Positions 1 through 9,606 are shown, counted from the stretch's first letter. The stretch: 64,000 nucleotides of DNA from Gammaproteobacteria bacterium (GCA_017425245.1 JAFOOX010000031.1:18664-82663); one strand, 5' to 3'. Made by a program: numbers and translations. The notes: generated by a model not told the origin, from the sequence alone.

Positions 1-699
1 GATGACGAAGCGGCCGGTCGGGTTGATGAAAAACTTGGTGTGCTTGCTCACCCACCCCGATGGCAGCACCGGATCGATGATCACCTCGCGCACCGCCTCG
101 ATCAGGTCTTTCTGACTGACGCTGTCGCAATGCTGGGTGGAAAGCACCACGGCATCAATACCGACTGGCCGGCCATCTTCATAGACAAAGGTGATCTGGC
201 TTTTGGCGTCCGGGCGTAGCCACGGCAGGGTACCATTTTTACGCACCTCGGCCTGGCGCTTGACCAGGCGGTGGGCGTAGGTGATTGCAGCCGGCATCAG
301 CACGTCGGTTTCATTGGTGGCGTAACCGAACATCAAGCCCTGATCACCGGCTCCCTGCTCTTTGGGATCGCGGCGATCCACCCCTTGGGCGATATCGGGC
401 GACTGCTTGCCGATGGCGTTGAGCACGGCACAGGAGTCGGCGTCGAAGCCCATGTCGGAGTGGACGTAACCGATGTTACGCACGGTGTCGCGGGCGATCT
501 GTTCAATGTCGACCCAGGCGCTGGTGGTCACTTCACCAGCAACCAGCACCATGCCGGTCTTGACCAGAGTTTCACAGGCGACACGGGCGTTCTTGTCCTG
601 CTCCAGGATGGCGTCGAGCACAGCATCGGAGATCTGGTCGGCGATCTTGTCCGGATGCCCTTCGGACACGGACTCGGAGGTGAACAGGTGGTTAGCCAT
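1..699 (-). CDS. metK: S-adenosylmethionine synthetase, N-terminal 233 residues (gene runs off the left edge)
   Basis: Makes S-adenosylmethionine from methionine and ATP in the cytoplasm. The reverse strand reads [18 protein letters not shown], followed by the family motif [15 protein letters not shown]. The ATP-binding HPDK stretch near residue 15 is intact. Only the first 233 of the usual roughly 380-400 residues are present because the gene continues past base 1. The start is the ATG at 699-697, preceded by a weak purine-rich ribosome site; a second upstream ATG (711-709) leads straight to a stop codon. The gene is divergent from tktA. Two tandem met boxes lie 35-58 bases upstream of the start, so repression by MetJ with S-adenosylmethionine is likely. 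The family assignment is certain. Confidence 0.97.
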   Translation of the reverse strand, partial: MANHLFTSESVSEGHPDKIADQISDAVLDAILEQDKNARVACETLVKTGMVLVAGEVTTSAWVDIEQIARDTVRNIGYVHSDMGFDADSCAVLNAIGKQSPDIAQGVDRRDPKEQGAGDQGLMFGYATNETDVLMPAAITYAHRLVKRQAEVRKNGTLPWLRPDAKSQITFVYEDGRPVGIDAVVLSTQHCDSVSQKDLIEAVREVIIDPVLPSGWVSKHTKFFINPTGRFVI

Positions 700-733
700 C
701 GGTTAGCTCATCCGTTTAGATAGATAGGTGGAT

Positions 734-757
734 TGACGTCTAGACGTCTAATTCTAC
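734..757 (-). promoter_or_regulatory. MetJ operator (two to three tandem met boxes) upstream of metK
   Basis: The bases at 734-741, 742-749 and 750-757 form adjacent 8-mers. The middle one is a perfect AGACGTCT, the MetJ consensus; the left one matches at 7 of 8; the right one (AATTCTAC) is weak. The central 14 bases are a perfect palindrome. MetJ binds tandem 8-bp boxes cooperatively, and metK is a classical target in enteric-type gammaproteobacteria. The site lies between metK and tktA, closer to metK. Confidence 0.8.
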
Positions 758-939
758 GGCGGTCATGGCAAAAAGACCACTGACGGAAGCCGTGGCTGAG
801 TGGCCGCTGTCACGTCTTGCTGACAAGGGTTGACCAACTGCCGCGAAATGGCCACCAATCGTTGCCTCAACAGGTGATAAAGCAGACAATACGCGCCGTT
901 TTTTGTTCCCCGTCATTGCCACAACAGGAGAGTCCCCTG

Positions 940-2934
940 ATGCCATCACGCCGTGAGCTTGCCAACGCTATCCGAGCCCTGAGCATGGATGCGGTGCAGA
1001 AAGCCAACTCCGGCCACCCCGGTGCCCCCATGGGCATGGCGGATATCGCCGAGGTGCTGTGGCGCGATTACCTCAAGCACAACCCCGCCAATCCGGGTTG
1101 GGCTGACCGCGATCGCTTCGTACTCTCCAATGGCCACGGTTCTATGCTGGTTTACTCGCTGCTTCACCTGAGCGGTTACGACCTGTCGATCGATGACCTC
1201 AAGAACTTCCGTCAGCTCCATTCCAAGACCCCGGGTCACCCGGAGTATGGCTATACCCCGGGCGTGGAAACCACCACCGGGCCGCTGGGCCAGGGCATCA
1301 CCAATGCCGTCGGTTTCGCCATCGCCGAGAAGGTGCTGGCGGGGCAGTTCAACCGTCCCGGCCACACCGTGGTCGACCATCATACCTACACCTTCCTGGG
1401 TGACGGCTGCATGATGGAAGGGATCAGCCATGAAGCCTGCTCGCTGGCCGGTACTCTGGGGCTGGGCAAGCTGATCGCCTTTTATGATGACAACGGCATT
1501 TCCATTGACGGTGAGGTGCACGGCTGGTTTACCGACAATACCGCCCAGCGCTTTGACGCCTACGGCTGGCAGGTGCTGAAGGTTGATGGCCACGACGCTG
1601 CCGCCATTGCCGCTGCTATTGACGCGGCCCGCGCGGAAGGCGGCAAGCCGAGCCTGATCATCTGCAAGACCGTCATCGGTTTTGGTTCGCCCAACAAGCA
1701 GGGTAAAGAGGAGTGTCATGGGGCGCCGCTGGGCGACGCCGAGATCGCCCTGACCCGTGCTGCGCTGGGCTGGAACCACGGTCCGTTCGACGTGCCGGCC
1801 GAGATCTATGCCGAGTGGGATGCGCGCACCAAGGGTGGCGCTGCCGAGCAGCAGTGGAACGCTCGTTTCGCCGCCTATGCCGACGCTTATCCGGAGCTGG
1901 CTGCCGAATTCAACCGTCGCATCAAGGGTGAACTGCCGGTTGATTTTGCTGCCCAGTCTGCCGCCTACATCGCTGAAATGCAGGACAAGGGCGAGACCAT
2001 CGCCAGCCGCAAAGCCTCGCAGAACAGCCTCAATGCCTTTGGCCCGCTGCTGCCGGAACTGCTGGGCGGCTCCGCCGATCTGGCCGGTTCCAACCTGACC
2101 ATCTGGAAAGGCTGCAAAGGGGTCAGCGCCAGCGATGCCAGCGGTAACTACCTCTATTACGGTGTGCGCGAATTCGGCATGTCGGCAATCATGAACGGCA
2201 TCGCCCTGCATGGCGGTTTCATCCCTTATGGCGCCACCTTTCTGGTGTTCATGGAATACGCCCGCAATGCGGTGCGCATGGCAGCCCTGATGAAGCAGCG
2301 CAGCATCTTTGTTTACACCCACGACTCCATCGGTCTGGGTGAAGATGGCCCGACCCACCAGCCGGTGGAACAGCTGGCCAGCCTGCGCCTGACCCCGAAC
2401 ATGGAAAGCTGGCGCCCGGCTGACGCGGTTGAATCCGCAGTCTGCTGGCGTGAAGCGATCTTGCGTCAAGATGGCCCCAGCGCCCTGATCTTCAGCCGCC
2501 AGAACCTGCCCCATCAGGCGCGCAGCGCCCTACAGCTGGCCGATGTGGCCCGCGGTGGTTACGTGCTGGTGGATTGTGCCGGTGAGCCGGAGCTGATCCT
2601 GATCGCCACCGGCTCCGAAGTCGGCCTGGCTGTCGATGCAGCCAAAGTTCTGAGCAGTGAAGGACGCAAGGTGCGTGTGGTCTCCATGCCGTCGCCGGAG
2701 CGTTTCTGCGCTCAGGACGCCGGTTACCGCGAGCAGGTGCTGCCGTCCGGGGTGACCAACCGGGTGGCCATTGAGGCCGCTCATGCCGACTTCTGGTACA
2801 AGTTCGTCGGCTTTGATGGTCGCATCATCGGTATGACCAGCTTTGGTGAATCGGCGCCAGCTGGGGCGCTGTTCCAACAGTTTGGTTTCACCGTCGACAA
2901 TGTGGTGGAAACCAGCCGGGAACTGCTCGGCTAA
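940..2934 (+). CDS. tktA: Transketolase
   Basis: Thiamine-diphosphate enzyme of the non-oxidative pentose phosphate pathway that moves two-carbon units between sugar phosphates. The 664-residue product matches the usual length (E. coli about 663). Visible signatures are the N-terminal [10 protein letters not shown] region, SNGHGSM, the cofactor motif starting GDGCMMEG with the following DDN, and the [14 protein letters not shown] stretch in the pyrimidine-binding domain. I chose the ATG at 940, 9 bases after ACAGGAG, rather than an ATG-less extension to 817. A strong terminator follows the stop. In many relatives epd lies between tkt and pgk; here it is absent and pgk is separated by 366 bases. 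Confidence 0.97.
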   Translation: MPSRRELANAIRALSMDAVQKANSGHPGAPMGMADIAEVLWRDYLKHNPANPGWADRDRFVLSNGHGSMLVYSLLHLSGYDLSIDDLKNFRQLHSKTPGHPEYGYTPGVETTTGPLGQGITNAVGFAIAEKVLAGQFNRPGHTVVDHHTYTFLGDGCMMEGISHEACSLAGTLGLGKLIAFYDDNGISIDGEVHGWFTDNTAQRFDAYGWQVLKVDGHDAAAIAAAIDAARAEGGKPSLIICKTVIGFGSPNKQGKEECHGAPLGDAEIALTRAALGWNHGPFDVPAEIYAEWDARTKGGAAEQQWNARFAAYADAYPELAAEFNRRIKGELPVDFAAQSAAYIAEMQDKGETIASRKASQNSLNAFGPLLPELLGGSADLAGSNLTIWKGCKGVSASDASGNYLYYGVREFGMSAIMNGIALHGGFIPYGATFLVFMEYARNAVRMAALMKQRSIFVYTHDSIGLGEDGPTHQPVEQLASLRLTPNMESWRPADAVESAVCWREAILRQDGPSALIFSRQNLPHQARSALQLADVARGGYVLVDCAGEPELILIATGSEVGLAVDAAKVLSSEGRKVRVVSMPSPERFCAQDAGYREQVLPSGVTNRVAIEAAHADFWYKFVGFDGRIIGMTSFGESAPAGALFQQFGFTVDNVVETSRELLG

Positions 2935-2945
2935 CTGGTAGCCAG

Positions 2946-2971
2946 AAGGCGGACGCAAGTCCGCCTTTTTT
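2946..2971 (+). terminator. Rho-independent terminator after tktA
   Basis: An inverted repeat AAGGCGGAC / GTCCGCCTT with a 4-base GCAA loop is followed by a run of T. It starts 12 bases after the tktA stop. Confidence 0.9.
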
Positions 2972-3198
2972 GTCTGTGCCGGCAAGTGGCAGACCATGAG
3001 CCGGCCTGACGTAAGTCAATTACAGAATTGTTGTTGGCGCGCACAATGCCTGCCAATTCAGGCTCAGGACATCGCCGATGACACGGCAGCTGAGCGTTAA
3101 CGACGACCGTCGTGGGTGACGGTGTTTGATCAAATTACGAAATCGGTGCCATCATGCGGACCTGCCTGCGATGCAGCCGGGGTGTCATCAAAAACGGC

Positions 3199-3204
3199 TA
3201 TACT
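3199..3204 (+). promoter_or_regulatory. Possible -10 element of a pgk promoter in the 2972-3300 intergenic region
   Basis: TATACT lies 97 bases before the pgk start, in a context (AAACGGC before, TTTCGG after) resembling a sigma-70 -10 box. No good -35 hexamer is seen at 16-18 bases. The rest of the gap between the tktA terminator and pgk (about 330 bases) contains no convincing gene; short open frames there have no codon bias or ribosome site, and the usual epd gene is missing. Confidence 0.35.
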
Positions 3205-3300
3205 TTCGGCCCCTGTGCCGACACCCGGCGCCGCGCCCTCAAGCAGTGAGCGCGCCTTGGATTTCTGGAATCTGCAGTTAACGCAACGTGAGGAACCACC

Positions 3301-4464
3301 ATGTCCGTGATCAAGATGACCGACCTGAATCTGGCTGGCAAACGCGTGCTGATCCGCGCTGACCTGAACGTGCCAGTCAAGGATGGCAAAGTCACCTCCG
3401 ACGCCCGTATCAAAGCCACCCTGCCGACCCTGGAACTGGCCCTCAAGGCCGGCGCCAAAGTGATGGTCACCTCGCACCTCGGCCGTCCGACCGAAGGCGA
3501 GTTCAGCGAAGAAAACTCCCTCAAGCCGGTTGTTGAGTACCTCCAGGGCGCCATGTCCGTGCCGGTGCGTCTGGTTCAGGATTACCTCGGTGGCGTTGAG
3601 CTGGCCGCCGGTGAGCTGGTGGTGCTGGAAAACTGCCGCTTTAACAAAGGCGAAAAGAAGAACACTGACGAACTGGCGCAGAAATATGCTGCTCTGTGCG
3701 ACGTGTTCGTGATGGATGCCTTTGGTACTGCTCACCGCGCCGAAGGTTCGACCCACGGCGTTGCCAAGTTCGCCCCGGTTGCCTGCGCTGGCCCGCTGCT
3801 GGCTGCTGAACTGGAAGCCTTGGGCAAGGCGATGCTCAAGCCTGAGCGGCCAATGGTTGCCATCGTTGGTGGCTCCAAGGTCTCTACCAAGCTGACCGTG
3901 CTTGAGTCGCTGTCCAAAATCGCTGACCAGCTGGTGGTTGGTGGTGGCATCGCCAACACCTTTATCGCTGCTGCCGGTCACAACGTCGGTAAGAGCCTGT
4001 GCGAGCATGACCTGCTCGACACCGCCAAGAAGCTGGCTGCTGAAACCAATATCCCGGTGACTACCGATGTGGTCGTTGGCAAAGAGTTCAGCGAAACCAC
4101 CCCGGCCACCATCAAGCAGGTGGCTGACGTGGCGGATGACGACATGATCTTCGACCTTGGCCCGGATTCGGCCAAGGCGCTTGCTGACATCATCATGAAC
4201 GCCAAGACCATCCTGTGGAACGGCCCGGTCGGCGTATTCGAGTTCGACCAGTTCGCCAAGGGCACCGAAATCATCGCCAAGGCGATTGCCGAATCACCGG
4301 CCTTCTCGATTGCCGGTGGTGGTGACACCCTGGCCGCCATCGACAAGTTCGGTATCGCTGACAAGGTCTCCTACATCTCCACCGGTGGTGGCGCTTTCCT
4401 CGAGTTCGTCGAAGGCAAGGTGCTACCGGCCGTGGCCATTCTCGAAGAACGCGCCAAGGGCTAA
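3301..4464 (+). CDS. pgk: Phosphoglycerate kinase
   Basis: Glycolytic enzyme transferring phosphate from 1,3-bisphosphoglycerate to ADP. The product is 387 residues, the same as E. coli Pgk. Seen in order: [19 protein letters not shown] near the N-terminus, [12 protein letters not shown], the MDAFGTAHR segment, the hinge motif GGSKVSTK near residue 205, and the C-terminal nucleotide-binding [13 protein letters not shown]. The start ATG follows GTGAGGAACCACC, a good ribosome site. It is followed at 127 bases by fba, the usual order in this group, and codon use is that of a highly expressed gene. Confidence 0.97.
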   Translation: MSVIKMTDLNLAGKRVLIRADLNVPVKDGKVTSDARIKATLPTLELALKAGAKVMVTSHLGRPTEGEFSEENSLKPVVEYLQGAMSVPVRLVQDYLGGVELAAGELVVLENCRFNKGEKKNTDELAQKYAALCDVFVMDAFGTAHRAEGSTHGVAKFAPVACAGPLLAAELEALGKAMLKPERPMVAIVGGSKVSTKLTVLESLSKIADQLVVGGGIANTFIAAAGHNVGKSLCEHDLLDTAKKLAAETNIPVTTDVVVGKEFSETTPATIKQVADVADDDMIFDLGPDSAKALADIIMNAKTILWNGPVGVFEFDQFAKGTEIIAKAIAESPAFSIAGGGDTLAAIDKFGIADKVSYISTGGGAFLEFVEGKVLPAVAILEERAKG

Positions 4465-4481
4465 TCCGGGCGCAAAACGGT

Positions 4482-4487
4482 TATAAT
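4482..4487 (+). promoter_or_regulatory. Possible -10 element upstream of fba
   Basis: A perfect TATAAT lies 105 bases before the fba start, just after pgk. No clear -35 hexamer accompanies it, so an fba promoter here is plausible but not shown; fba may also be transcribed from pgk. Confidence 0.35.
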
Positions 4488-4591
4488 GCCGGCGCGCTTC
4501 CCGGCGGTACTGCTGATGGTGGTGCCGCCTTTCGCTTCCAAAGAGCCAAGTCGCCTGGTTCGTTCCGGGTGCACAAAACAGGAACCAACAC

Positions 4592-5671
4592 ATGTCGCAG
4601 AAAATTTTTGACGTGGTAAAGCCGGGTGTTATCACCGGCGACGACGTCCAGAAAGTCTTTGATATCGCCAAGGCCAACGCCTTCGCCCTGCCGGCCGTTA
4701 ACGTGGTTAACACCGACTCCATCAATGGCGTGCTGGAAGCTGCTTCCAAAGCCAAGTCGCCGATCGTGGTGCAGTTCTCCAATGGCGGTTCTAGCTTTTT
4801 TGCCGGCAAGGGCCTCAAGCTCGAAGGCCAGCAGTCCGCCATCCTCGGCGCCATCGCTGGCGCCAAATATGTTCACGCCGTGGCCGAAGCCTATGGCGTG
4901 CCGGTGATCCTGCACACCGACCACGCGGCCAAGAAGCTGCTGCCGTGGATCGACGGCCTGCTCGATGCTGGTGAAAAGCACTTTGCCGAAACTGGCAAGC
5001 CGCTGTTCAGCTCACACATGCTCGACCTGTCGGAAGAGCCGCTGGAAGAGAACATCGAGATCTGCGAACAGTACCTGACGCGCATGTCCAAGATGGGCAT
5101 GACCCTGGAGCTCGAACTGGGTTGCACCGGTGGCGAAGAAGACGGCGTCGACAACAGCCACATGGATCAGTCTGCGCTCTACACCCAGCCGGAAGATGTG
5201 GCCTACGCCTACGAGCGTCTGGTCAAGATCAGCCCGCGTTTCACCATCGCTGCCAGCTTCGGTAACGTTCATGGCGTCTACAAGCCGGGTAACGTCAAAC
5301 TGACTCCGCCGATCCTCGACAACTCGCAGAAGTATGTCTCCGAGAAATTCGGCGTGCCGGCCAAGACCCTGAACTTCGTCTTCCACGGCGGTTCTGGTTC
5401 GACTCTGGAAGAGATTCGTGAGTCGATCAGCTACGGCGTGATCAAGATGAACATCGACACCGACACCCAGTGGGCCACTTGGGAAGGGATCCTGAACTTC
5501 TACAAAGAAAAGGAAGCCTACCTGCAGGGCCAGCTCGGTAACCCGGAAGGTGCCGACAAGCCCAACAAGAAGTTCTACGACCCGCGTGTCTGGCTGCGTA
5601 AGGGCCAGGAAGGAATGGTCAAGCGTCTTGAGCAGGCCCTGTCTGACCTTAATGCCCTGAACACGCTGTAA
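4592..5671 (+). CDS. fbaA: Class II fructose-bisphosphate aldolase
   Basis: Zinc-dependent aldolase of glycolysis and gluconeogenesis, splitting fructose 1,6-bisphosphate. The 359 residues match E. coli FbaA. The zinc ligand histidines are visible in HTDHAAKK (residue about 111), in GNVHGVYKPGN and in FHGGSGST, and the LELELGCTGGEEDGVD loop is typical of the class. The start follows AACAGGAACCAACAC. A strong hairpin after the stop ends the unit. The gene follows pgk in the same direction, as in most relatives. Confidence 0.97.
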   Translation: MSQKIFDVVKPGVITGDDVQKVFDIAKANAFALPAVNVVNTDSINGVLEAASKAKSPIVVQFSNGGSSFFAGKGLKLEGQQSAILGAIAGAKYVHAVAEAYGVPVILHTDHAAKKLLPWIDGLLDAGEKHFAETGKPLFSSHMLDLSEEPLEENIEICEQYLTRMSKMGMTLELELGCTGGEEDGVDNSHMDQSALYTQPEDVAYAYERLVKISPRFTIAASFGNVHGVYKPGNVKLTPPILDNSQKYVSEKFGVPAKTLNFVFHGGSGSTLEEIRESISYGVIKMNIDTDTQWATWEGILNFYKEKEAYLQGQLGNPEGADKPNKKFYDPRVWLRKGQEGMVKRLEQALSDLNALNTL

Positions 5672-5688
5672 GGCGTTTCAGTGTACGG

Positions 5689-5722
5689 ACAACGCCAGCC
5701 TTCGGGCTGGCGTTGTTGCTTC
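5689..5722 (+). terminator. Terminator hairpin after fbaA
   Basis: A 12-bp perfect stem ACAACGCCAGCC / GGCTGGCGTTGT with a UUCG-type loop lies 18 bases after the fbaA stop. The following tract (TGCTT) is poor in T, so termination may be partial. Confidence 0.75.
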
Positions 5723-5755
5723 TGGCCACTGGTTGGCCAGTCGGCTCGCGGTGCT

Positions 5756-5785
5756 GTGACATCGGTTGCAACTCCTTGCTATCCT
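5756..5785 (+). promoter_or_regulatory. Candidate sigma-70 promoter for the DUF481 gene
   Basis: GTGACA (5756-5761) and TATCCT (5780-5785) are separated by 18 bases, with a start point about 80 bases before the DUF481 start codon. The match is moderate (5 of 6 and 4 of 6). Confidence 0.4.
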
Positions 5786-5869
5786 GTGGTCCTTTGATGC
5801 CTGCAGCGGTCGTGTCGTAATCGAACGTGACCTGTTGTCTCGGGCTAGGAGGAGTGAGGAGAGGTAATA

Positions 5870-6601
5870 ATGAGAGCGATGATGGCCCTGACCGCACTGG
5901 CCATAGCTACGGCGGCAAGCGCCGCGTCCCTGAGTGATGATGAATTGCGCGATCGTGGCTATGACGGCCATGTGGAAGCCGGTTTCAACAAGACCAGCGG
6001 TAACAGCAATACCCGTGGCTATCTGCTAGGTCTTGGTCTTGAGCAGATGTTTGGTGACTGGCGCAACAAATATGCGCTGGAGACCAGTTTCAAGAAGGAC
6101 AGCGGTAACACATCCGAAGAGCGCTACTTTGTCAGTGGTCAGAGCAACCGCAGCTTTACCGAGGTGCATTATGGCTTTGGCCGTTTCTCCTATGAAGACG
6201 ATCGTTTTAACGGCCTGGATAACTCTGTCACCGCCTCGGGTGGTTTGGGTTACCTGATCTTCGACATGCCGGATTACTACTGGGATATTGAGGCCGGTCC
6301 TGGTTATCGCTTCAACCGCGCCCAGGATGAAGAGGGGGAATGGATCGGCCGTTTGGCCAGCGGCTTGTGGTATGACCTGAGCCCCACCTCGCGTTTTCGC
6401 GAGCAGTTGTCGGTGGAGGGCGGTGCTGAGAACATCATCAGCCGCTCCGAAACCTCACTGACCGCCAACATTCTCGGTGAGCTGGCGATGAAGCTGTCAT
6501 TTGTCGCTACCCATCAGACTGATCCCGCCCAGAACAATGATGGTAGTCAGAAAAAGCGGTTCGATACCAAGACGATGCTCACTCTGCTCTACGATTTCTG
6601 A
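5870..6601 (+). CDS. DUF481 (YdiY-like) outer-membrane protein
   Basis: A 243-residue protein with a clear signal peptide (MRAMMALTALAIATAASA) followed by the DUF481 pattern: VEAGFNKTSGNSNTRGYLLG, alternating hydrophobic/polar strands throughout, and a final aromatic residue (LLYDF), which is typical of outer-membrane beta-barrels. Members of this family are of unknown biochemical role, though some are induced by acid or salt. The start at 5870 sits behind an unusually purine-rich leader (AGGAGGAGTGAGGAGAGG), so translation should be strong. It has its own promoter candidate and a shared terminator with the convergent serA. I see no functional partner nearby. Confidence 0.85.
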   Translation: MRAMMALTALAIATAASAASLSDDELRDRGYDGHVEAGFNKTSGNSNTRGYLLGLGLEQMFGDWRNKYALETSFKKDSGNTSEERYFVSGQSNRSFTEVHYGFGRFSYEDDRFNGLDNSVTASGGLGYLIFDMPDYYWDIEAGPGYRFNRAQDEEGEWIGRLASGLWYDLSPTSRFREQLSVEGGAENIISRSETSLTANILGELAMKLSFVATHQTDPAQNNDGSQKKRFDTKTMLTLLYDF

Positions 6602-6615
6602 GCGGCGCTGATAGC

Positions 6616-6642
6616 AAAACACCGGCGCCAGGCCGGTGTTTT
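6616..6642. terminator. Bidirectional terminator between the DUF481 gene and serA
   Basis: An 11-bp inverted repeat AAAACACCGGC / GCCGGTGTTTT with a 5-base loop lies between two convergent genes. The A run before and T run after the stem allow function on both strands. Confidence 0.85.
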
Positions 6643-6660
6643 GGTTTGGGCAAACTGTCC

Positions 6661-7890
6661 TTAGTGCAGGATGCGGCAGCGGATGGTGCCGGCAATGGCT
6701 TTGAGCTCCGCCAGAGCCACATCAGCCTGCTCCGAATCGATATCGATCACCACATAGCCGATGTTCTCATTGGTCTGCAGGTACTGGGCGGCGATGTTGA
6801 TCTCTTTATCCGCGAAGGCCCGGTTGATCTCTTTGAGGATCCCCGGGCGGTTTTCGTGGATGTGGAGCAGGCGCGACCACTTGGCGTGAACTGGCAGCGA
6901 TACTTCCGGGAAGTTAACGGCGGTCAGAGTTGAGCCGTTGTCGGAGTACTTGACCATCTTGCTGGCCACTTCTGTGCCGATGTTCTCCTGCGCCTCCTGG
7001 GTCGAGCCACCCACATGCGGGGTGAGGATAACATTGTCGAAGCCACGCAGCGGTGACTCGAAGGGTTCATTGTTGGTTGCCGGTTCAACCGGGAAGACGT
7101 CGATGGCGGCACCGCCGACCCGACCTGACTTGAGGGCATCGACCAAGGCGTCGATATCAACGACGGTGCCACGGGCATTGTTAAGGAAAATCGCCCCTTG
7201 CTTCATCTGGGAAAACTCGGCCGCGCCCATCATATCTTTGGTCGATGCGGTTTCCGGCACATGCAGGCTGACCACATCAGCGGTCTTGAGCAACTCACCC
7301 ATGGTGTCGACCTGAGAGGCATTACCCAGCGGCAGCTTGGTTTCGATGTCGAAGAAGATGACGCGCATGCCGACGGTCTCGGCCAGCACCGACAGCTGTG
7401 AGCCGATATGGCCATAACCGACGATCCCCAGCACCTTGCCGCGCGCTTCAAAGCTGTTGTCGGCGCTCTTTTTCCAGATGCCGCGATGGGCGAGGGCGTT
7501 GCGCTCCGGAATGCCGCGCAGTAGCAGCAGGATCTGGCCAAGAGCCAGCTCGGCGACGCTGCGGGTGTTGGAGAAAGGGGCGTTGAACACCACCACACCG
7601 CGCTTCTGGGCGGCCACCAGATCAACCTGGTTGGTGCCGATGCAGAAGCAGCCGATACCGATCAGCTTGGGTGCCTTGGCCAGCACCGCTTCGGTCAGCT
7701 GGGTGCGTGAACGGATACCGACAAAGTGGGCTTCTTTCAGCTTCTCCTCAAGGGCTTCGCCGTCGAGGGCGCCCTTGACGTAGTCGATGTTGGTGTAGCC
7801 GGCTGACTTGAGGGTTTCCACCGCACGCGGGCTGATACCTTCCAGCAGCAGGATGCGGATCTTGCTTTTATCCAGAGAGAACTTCTGCAT
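6661..7890 (-). CDS. serA: D-3-phosphoglycerate dehydrogenase
   Basis: First enzyme of serine biosynthesis, oxidising 3-phosphoglycerate with NAD. The 409 residues match the E. coli-type enzyme. The NAD site GIVGYGHIGSQL, the catalytic arginine region NNARGTVVD and the catalytic histidine in TPHVGGSTQEAQENIG are present. The C-terminal ACT domain carries HIHENRPGIL, the serine-binding motif of the feedback-inhibited form. I placed the start at 7890 (MQKFSLDK), preceded by AAGGA, because the longer frame to 7914 adds residues not found in the family. rpiA lies 38 bases upstream in the same direction, suggesting an rpiA-serA unit. Confidence 0.97.
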   Translation of the reverse strand: MQKFSLDKSKIRILLLEGISPRAVETLKSAGYTNIDYVKGALDGEALEEKLKEAHFVGIRSRTQLTEAVLAKAPKLIGIGCFCIGTNQVDLVAAQKRGVVVFNAPFSNTRSVAELALGQILLLLRGIPERNALAHRGIWKKSADNSFEARGKVLGIVGYGHIGSQLSVLAETVGMRVIFFDIETKLPLGNASQVDTMGELLKTADVVSLHVPETASTKDMMGAAEFSQMKQGAIFLNNARGTVVDIDALVDALKSGRVGGAAIDVFPVEPATNNEPFESPLRGFDNVILTPHVGGSTQEAQENIGTEVASKMVKYSDNGSTLTAVNFPEVSLPVHAKWSRLLHIHENRPGILKEINRAFADKEINIAAQYLQTNENIGYVVIDIDSEQADVALAELKAIAGTIRCRILH

Positions 7891-7928
7891 CGGTAATGAT
7901 TCCTTGCTGGTCAATGCGATAACAAAAA

Positions 7929-8588
7929 TCAGGGACGCAGGGTGGTTACCCCGCCGGTGGTGCCAACCAGCGCCAGATCGGCAGCACGGTCGGCAAACAG
8001 GCCATTGGTGACCACGCCAACAATGGCGTTGATCTGCCGTTCAAGCTCGGGCGGGTTGATGATGGCCATGCCATAGACGTCGATGATCCAGTTGCCGTTG
8101 TCGGTCACCACCCCTTCGCGCCAGGCCGGGTTGCCACCCAGTTTGACCAGCTGACGACCAACATGACTGCGCGCCATTGGGACCACCTCAACCGGCAGCG
8201 GGAACTTGCCAAGCACCGGCACCACTTTGCTTTGATCGACGATGCAGACAAATTTGCGGGCCACTGCGGCCACGATCTTTTCCCGAGTCAGGGCGGCGCC
8301 ACCGCCTTTAATCATCTGCAGCCGCTCGTTGATCTCGTCGGCGCCATCGACATAAACAGCGATCTCATCGACGCTGTTGAGGTCGAACACTTCGATGCCG
8401 AGCGCCTTGAGCTTGGCGGTGGAGGCTTCCGAGCTGGAGACCGCACCCTTGATGTCGTGCTTGCGAGTGGCCAGTGCATCGATGAAATGGTTGACCGTAG
8501 AGCCGGTGCCGACGCCAACGATAGTGCCGTCTTCGACGTAATCGAGGGCAGCCCAGCCGACAGCCTTCTTCAGTTCATCCTGGGTCAT
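7929..8588 (-). CDS. rpiA: Ribose-5-phosphate isomerase A
   Basis: Interconverts ribose 5-phosphate and ribulose 5-phosphate in the pentose phosphate pathway. The 219 residues equal E. coli RpiA. Motifs [13 protein letters not shown] (phosphate binding), DGADEIN (catalytic aspartates) and [11 protein letters not shown] are all present. The start at 8588 ([11 protein letters not shown]) matches the family; the open frame reaches 8753 but the extra residues are not family-like. The ribosome site is weak. It probably forms a transcription unit with serA downstream. Confidence 0.97.
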   Translation of the reverse strand: MTQDELKKAVGWAALDYVEDGTIVGVGTGSTVNHFIDALATRKHDIKGAVSSSEASTAKLKALGIEVFDLNSVDEIAVYVDGADEINERLQMIKGGGAALTREKIVAAVARKFVCIVDQSKVVPVLGKFPLPVEVVPMARSHVGRQLVKLGGNPAWREGVVTDNGNWIIDVYGMAIINPPELERQINAIVGVVTNGLFADRAADLALVGTTGGVTTLRP

Positions 8589-8674
8589 GGGGAGATTCCG
8601 CAGGTTGGGGCGGCGAAAGGGGCACGAATTATAGCCAAGGGCGGCGGCCAAAAGTAGCCCGCAGCAGCGGCTAA

Positions 8675-9307
8675 TTAGCCTTGTTGGCTGCCGTCCGGAT
8701 TGAAATGGTAGAGCCGGGACGGCGTCAGGATCTGCGGCAAGGGCACATCCCACAGGGCGTGGGGCAGGGCGTCGACGCGCTGGCAGTCGTGGGCGATGCC
8801 GATCGGCAGCGGCTGTGACGGCCGGGACTGCTGCCAGCCAGCCAGGGTGCGGTCATAGAATCCGCCGCCCATCCCCAGCCGGTTGCCGGCGTCGTCAAAG
8901 GCCACCAGCGGACAGAGCAGCAGATCGAGACTGGCCAGCGGGGCCACCTGACGGACATCCAGATGAGGTTCGGGGATGCCGAAGCGGTTAGGACGCAGCG
9001 GGCTGTCGCAGTGATAACCAAGCATCAGCAGGTGGCCGGCGGCAAACGGGTGGAGTACCGGCAGGAACAGCTGGCAACCGCGCGCCCATAGGGCCTGCGC
9101 CAGTGGTGCCAGATTGAGTTCACCGTCGTTGGCGAGGTAAAGCCCGATGCGGTTCGCCTGCCGACATTCCGGCAGCGCCAGCAGTTGAGCGCACAAGGCA
9201 TCGCTGGCCGCCCGCTGCTCAGGCGCCGACAAGGCCTGACGGCGGCTGCGGATCAGGCGGCGCCAGTAGGCGCGGTCGTTGCTGTCGGCGGATTGTGGTT
9301 GCTGCAT
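8675..9307 (-). CDS. ygfA: 5-formyltetrahydrofolate cyclo-ligase
   Basis: Converts 5-formyltetrahydrofolate to 5,10-methenyltetrahydrofolate with ATP, clearing an inhibitory folate. The 210-residue product has the family features: an N-terminal [12 protein letters not shown] helix, PVLHPF and the nucleotide-binding [11 protein letters not shown] near residue 150. The start is the ATG at 9307-9305 because the longer frame (to 9370) would run back into the 6S RNA. As in E. coli, the gene lies directly downstream of the 6S RNA gene and is probably co-transcribed with it; in E. coli this linkage has been tied to persistence and stationary-phase survival. Confidence 0.93.
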   Translation of the reverse strand: MQQPQSADSNDRAYWRRLIRSRRQALSAPEQRAASDALCAQLLALPECRQANRIGLYLANDGELNLAPLAQALWARGCQLFLPVLHPFAAGHLLMLGYHCDSPLRPNRFGIPEPHLDVRQVAPLASLDLLLCPLVAFDDAGNRLGMGGGFYDRTLAGWQQSRPSQPLPIGIAHDCQRVDALPHALWDVPLPQILTPSRLYHFNPDGSQQG

Positions 9308-9319
9308 CTGATTGAGGGG

Positions 9320-9500
9320 AGGACCCCGGTGTGCCGCTGCGGATGTTCGCCCTTGAACCCACAGGTTCAAGGTGGGAGACCATGCTGACCTCAGGCTTCT
9401 CAGTCGGGCTGAGCTTGCACACTGGCCAGACGACAGCGTCCCGTTTTAGCAAAAATATCGGCTCAGGGACTAGATCCGCTGGCGCGCACACCAGGAAAGG
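9320..9500 (-). ncRNA. ssrS: 6S RNA
   Basis: The reverse strand carries the near-invariant 6S block CCCTGAGCCGATATTTTT (around 9453-9470), a central GAGAAGCC segment, and the 3' arm with CACCTTGAACC and GGTTCAAGGG. The 5' and 3' ends pair: GGTGTGC with GCACACC, and GCGGAT with ATCCGC. The result is the long double-stranded rod with a central bubble that binds sigma-70 RNA polymerase holoenzyme in stationary phase. The position upstream of ygfA is the conserved one. The estimated length (about 180 nt) fits; the exact ends are inferred from pairing. Confidence 0.93.
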
Positions 9501-9516
9501 AAAACGTGACGCCCTG

Positions 9517-9545
9517 AGGATCAACCAGCGGCTGACGAATGTCAA
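9517..9545 (-). promoter_or_regulatory. Candidate promoter of the 6S RNA gene
   Basis: On the reverse strand a perfect TTGACA (9545-9540) is followed after 17 bases by GATCCT (9522-9517). The predicted start lies near 9510, slightly upstream of the paired 5' end of the RNA, which would fit a processed precursor. The -10 match is only 3 of 6. Confidence 0.45.
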
Positions 9546-9606
9546 CCAGCGCGCTGGTAGAGCGGTGCAGATGGCGGTGGTAGCATGGGCGCGAAATTCC
9601 TGCCGG

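Noticed and set aside
946..2514. A 522-codon open frame on the reverse strand inside tktA
   Set aside because: It is the antisense shadow of a strongly codon-biased GC-rich gene and resembles no family; tktA is certain.
3130..4008. A 292-codon reverse open frame in pgk
   Set aside because: Antisense shadow of pgk with no ribosome site and no recognisable domain.
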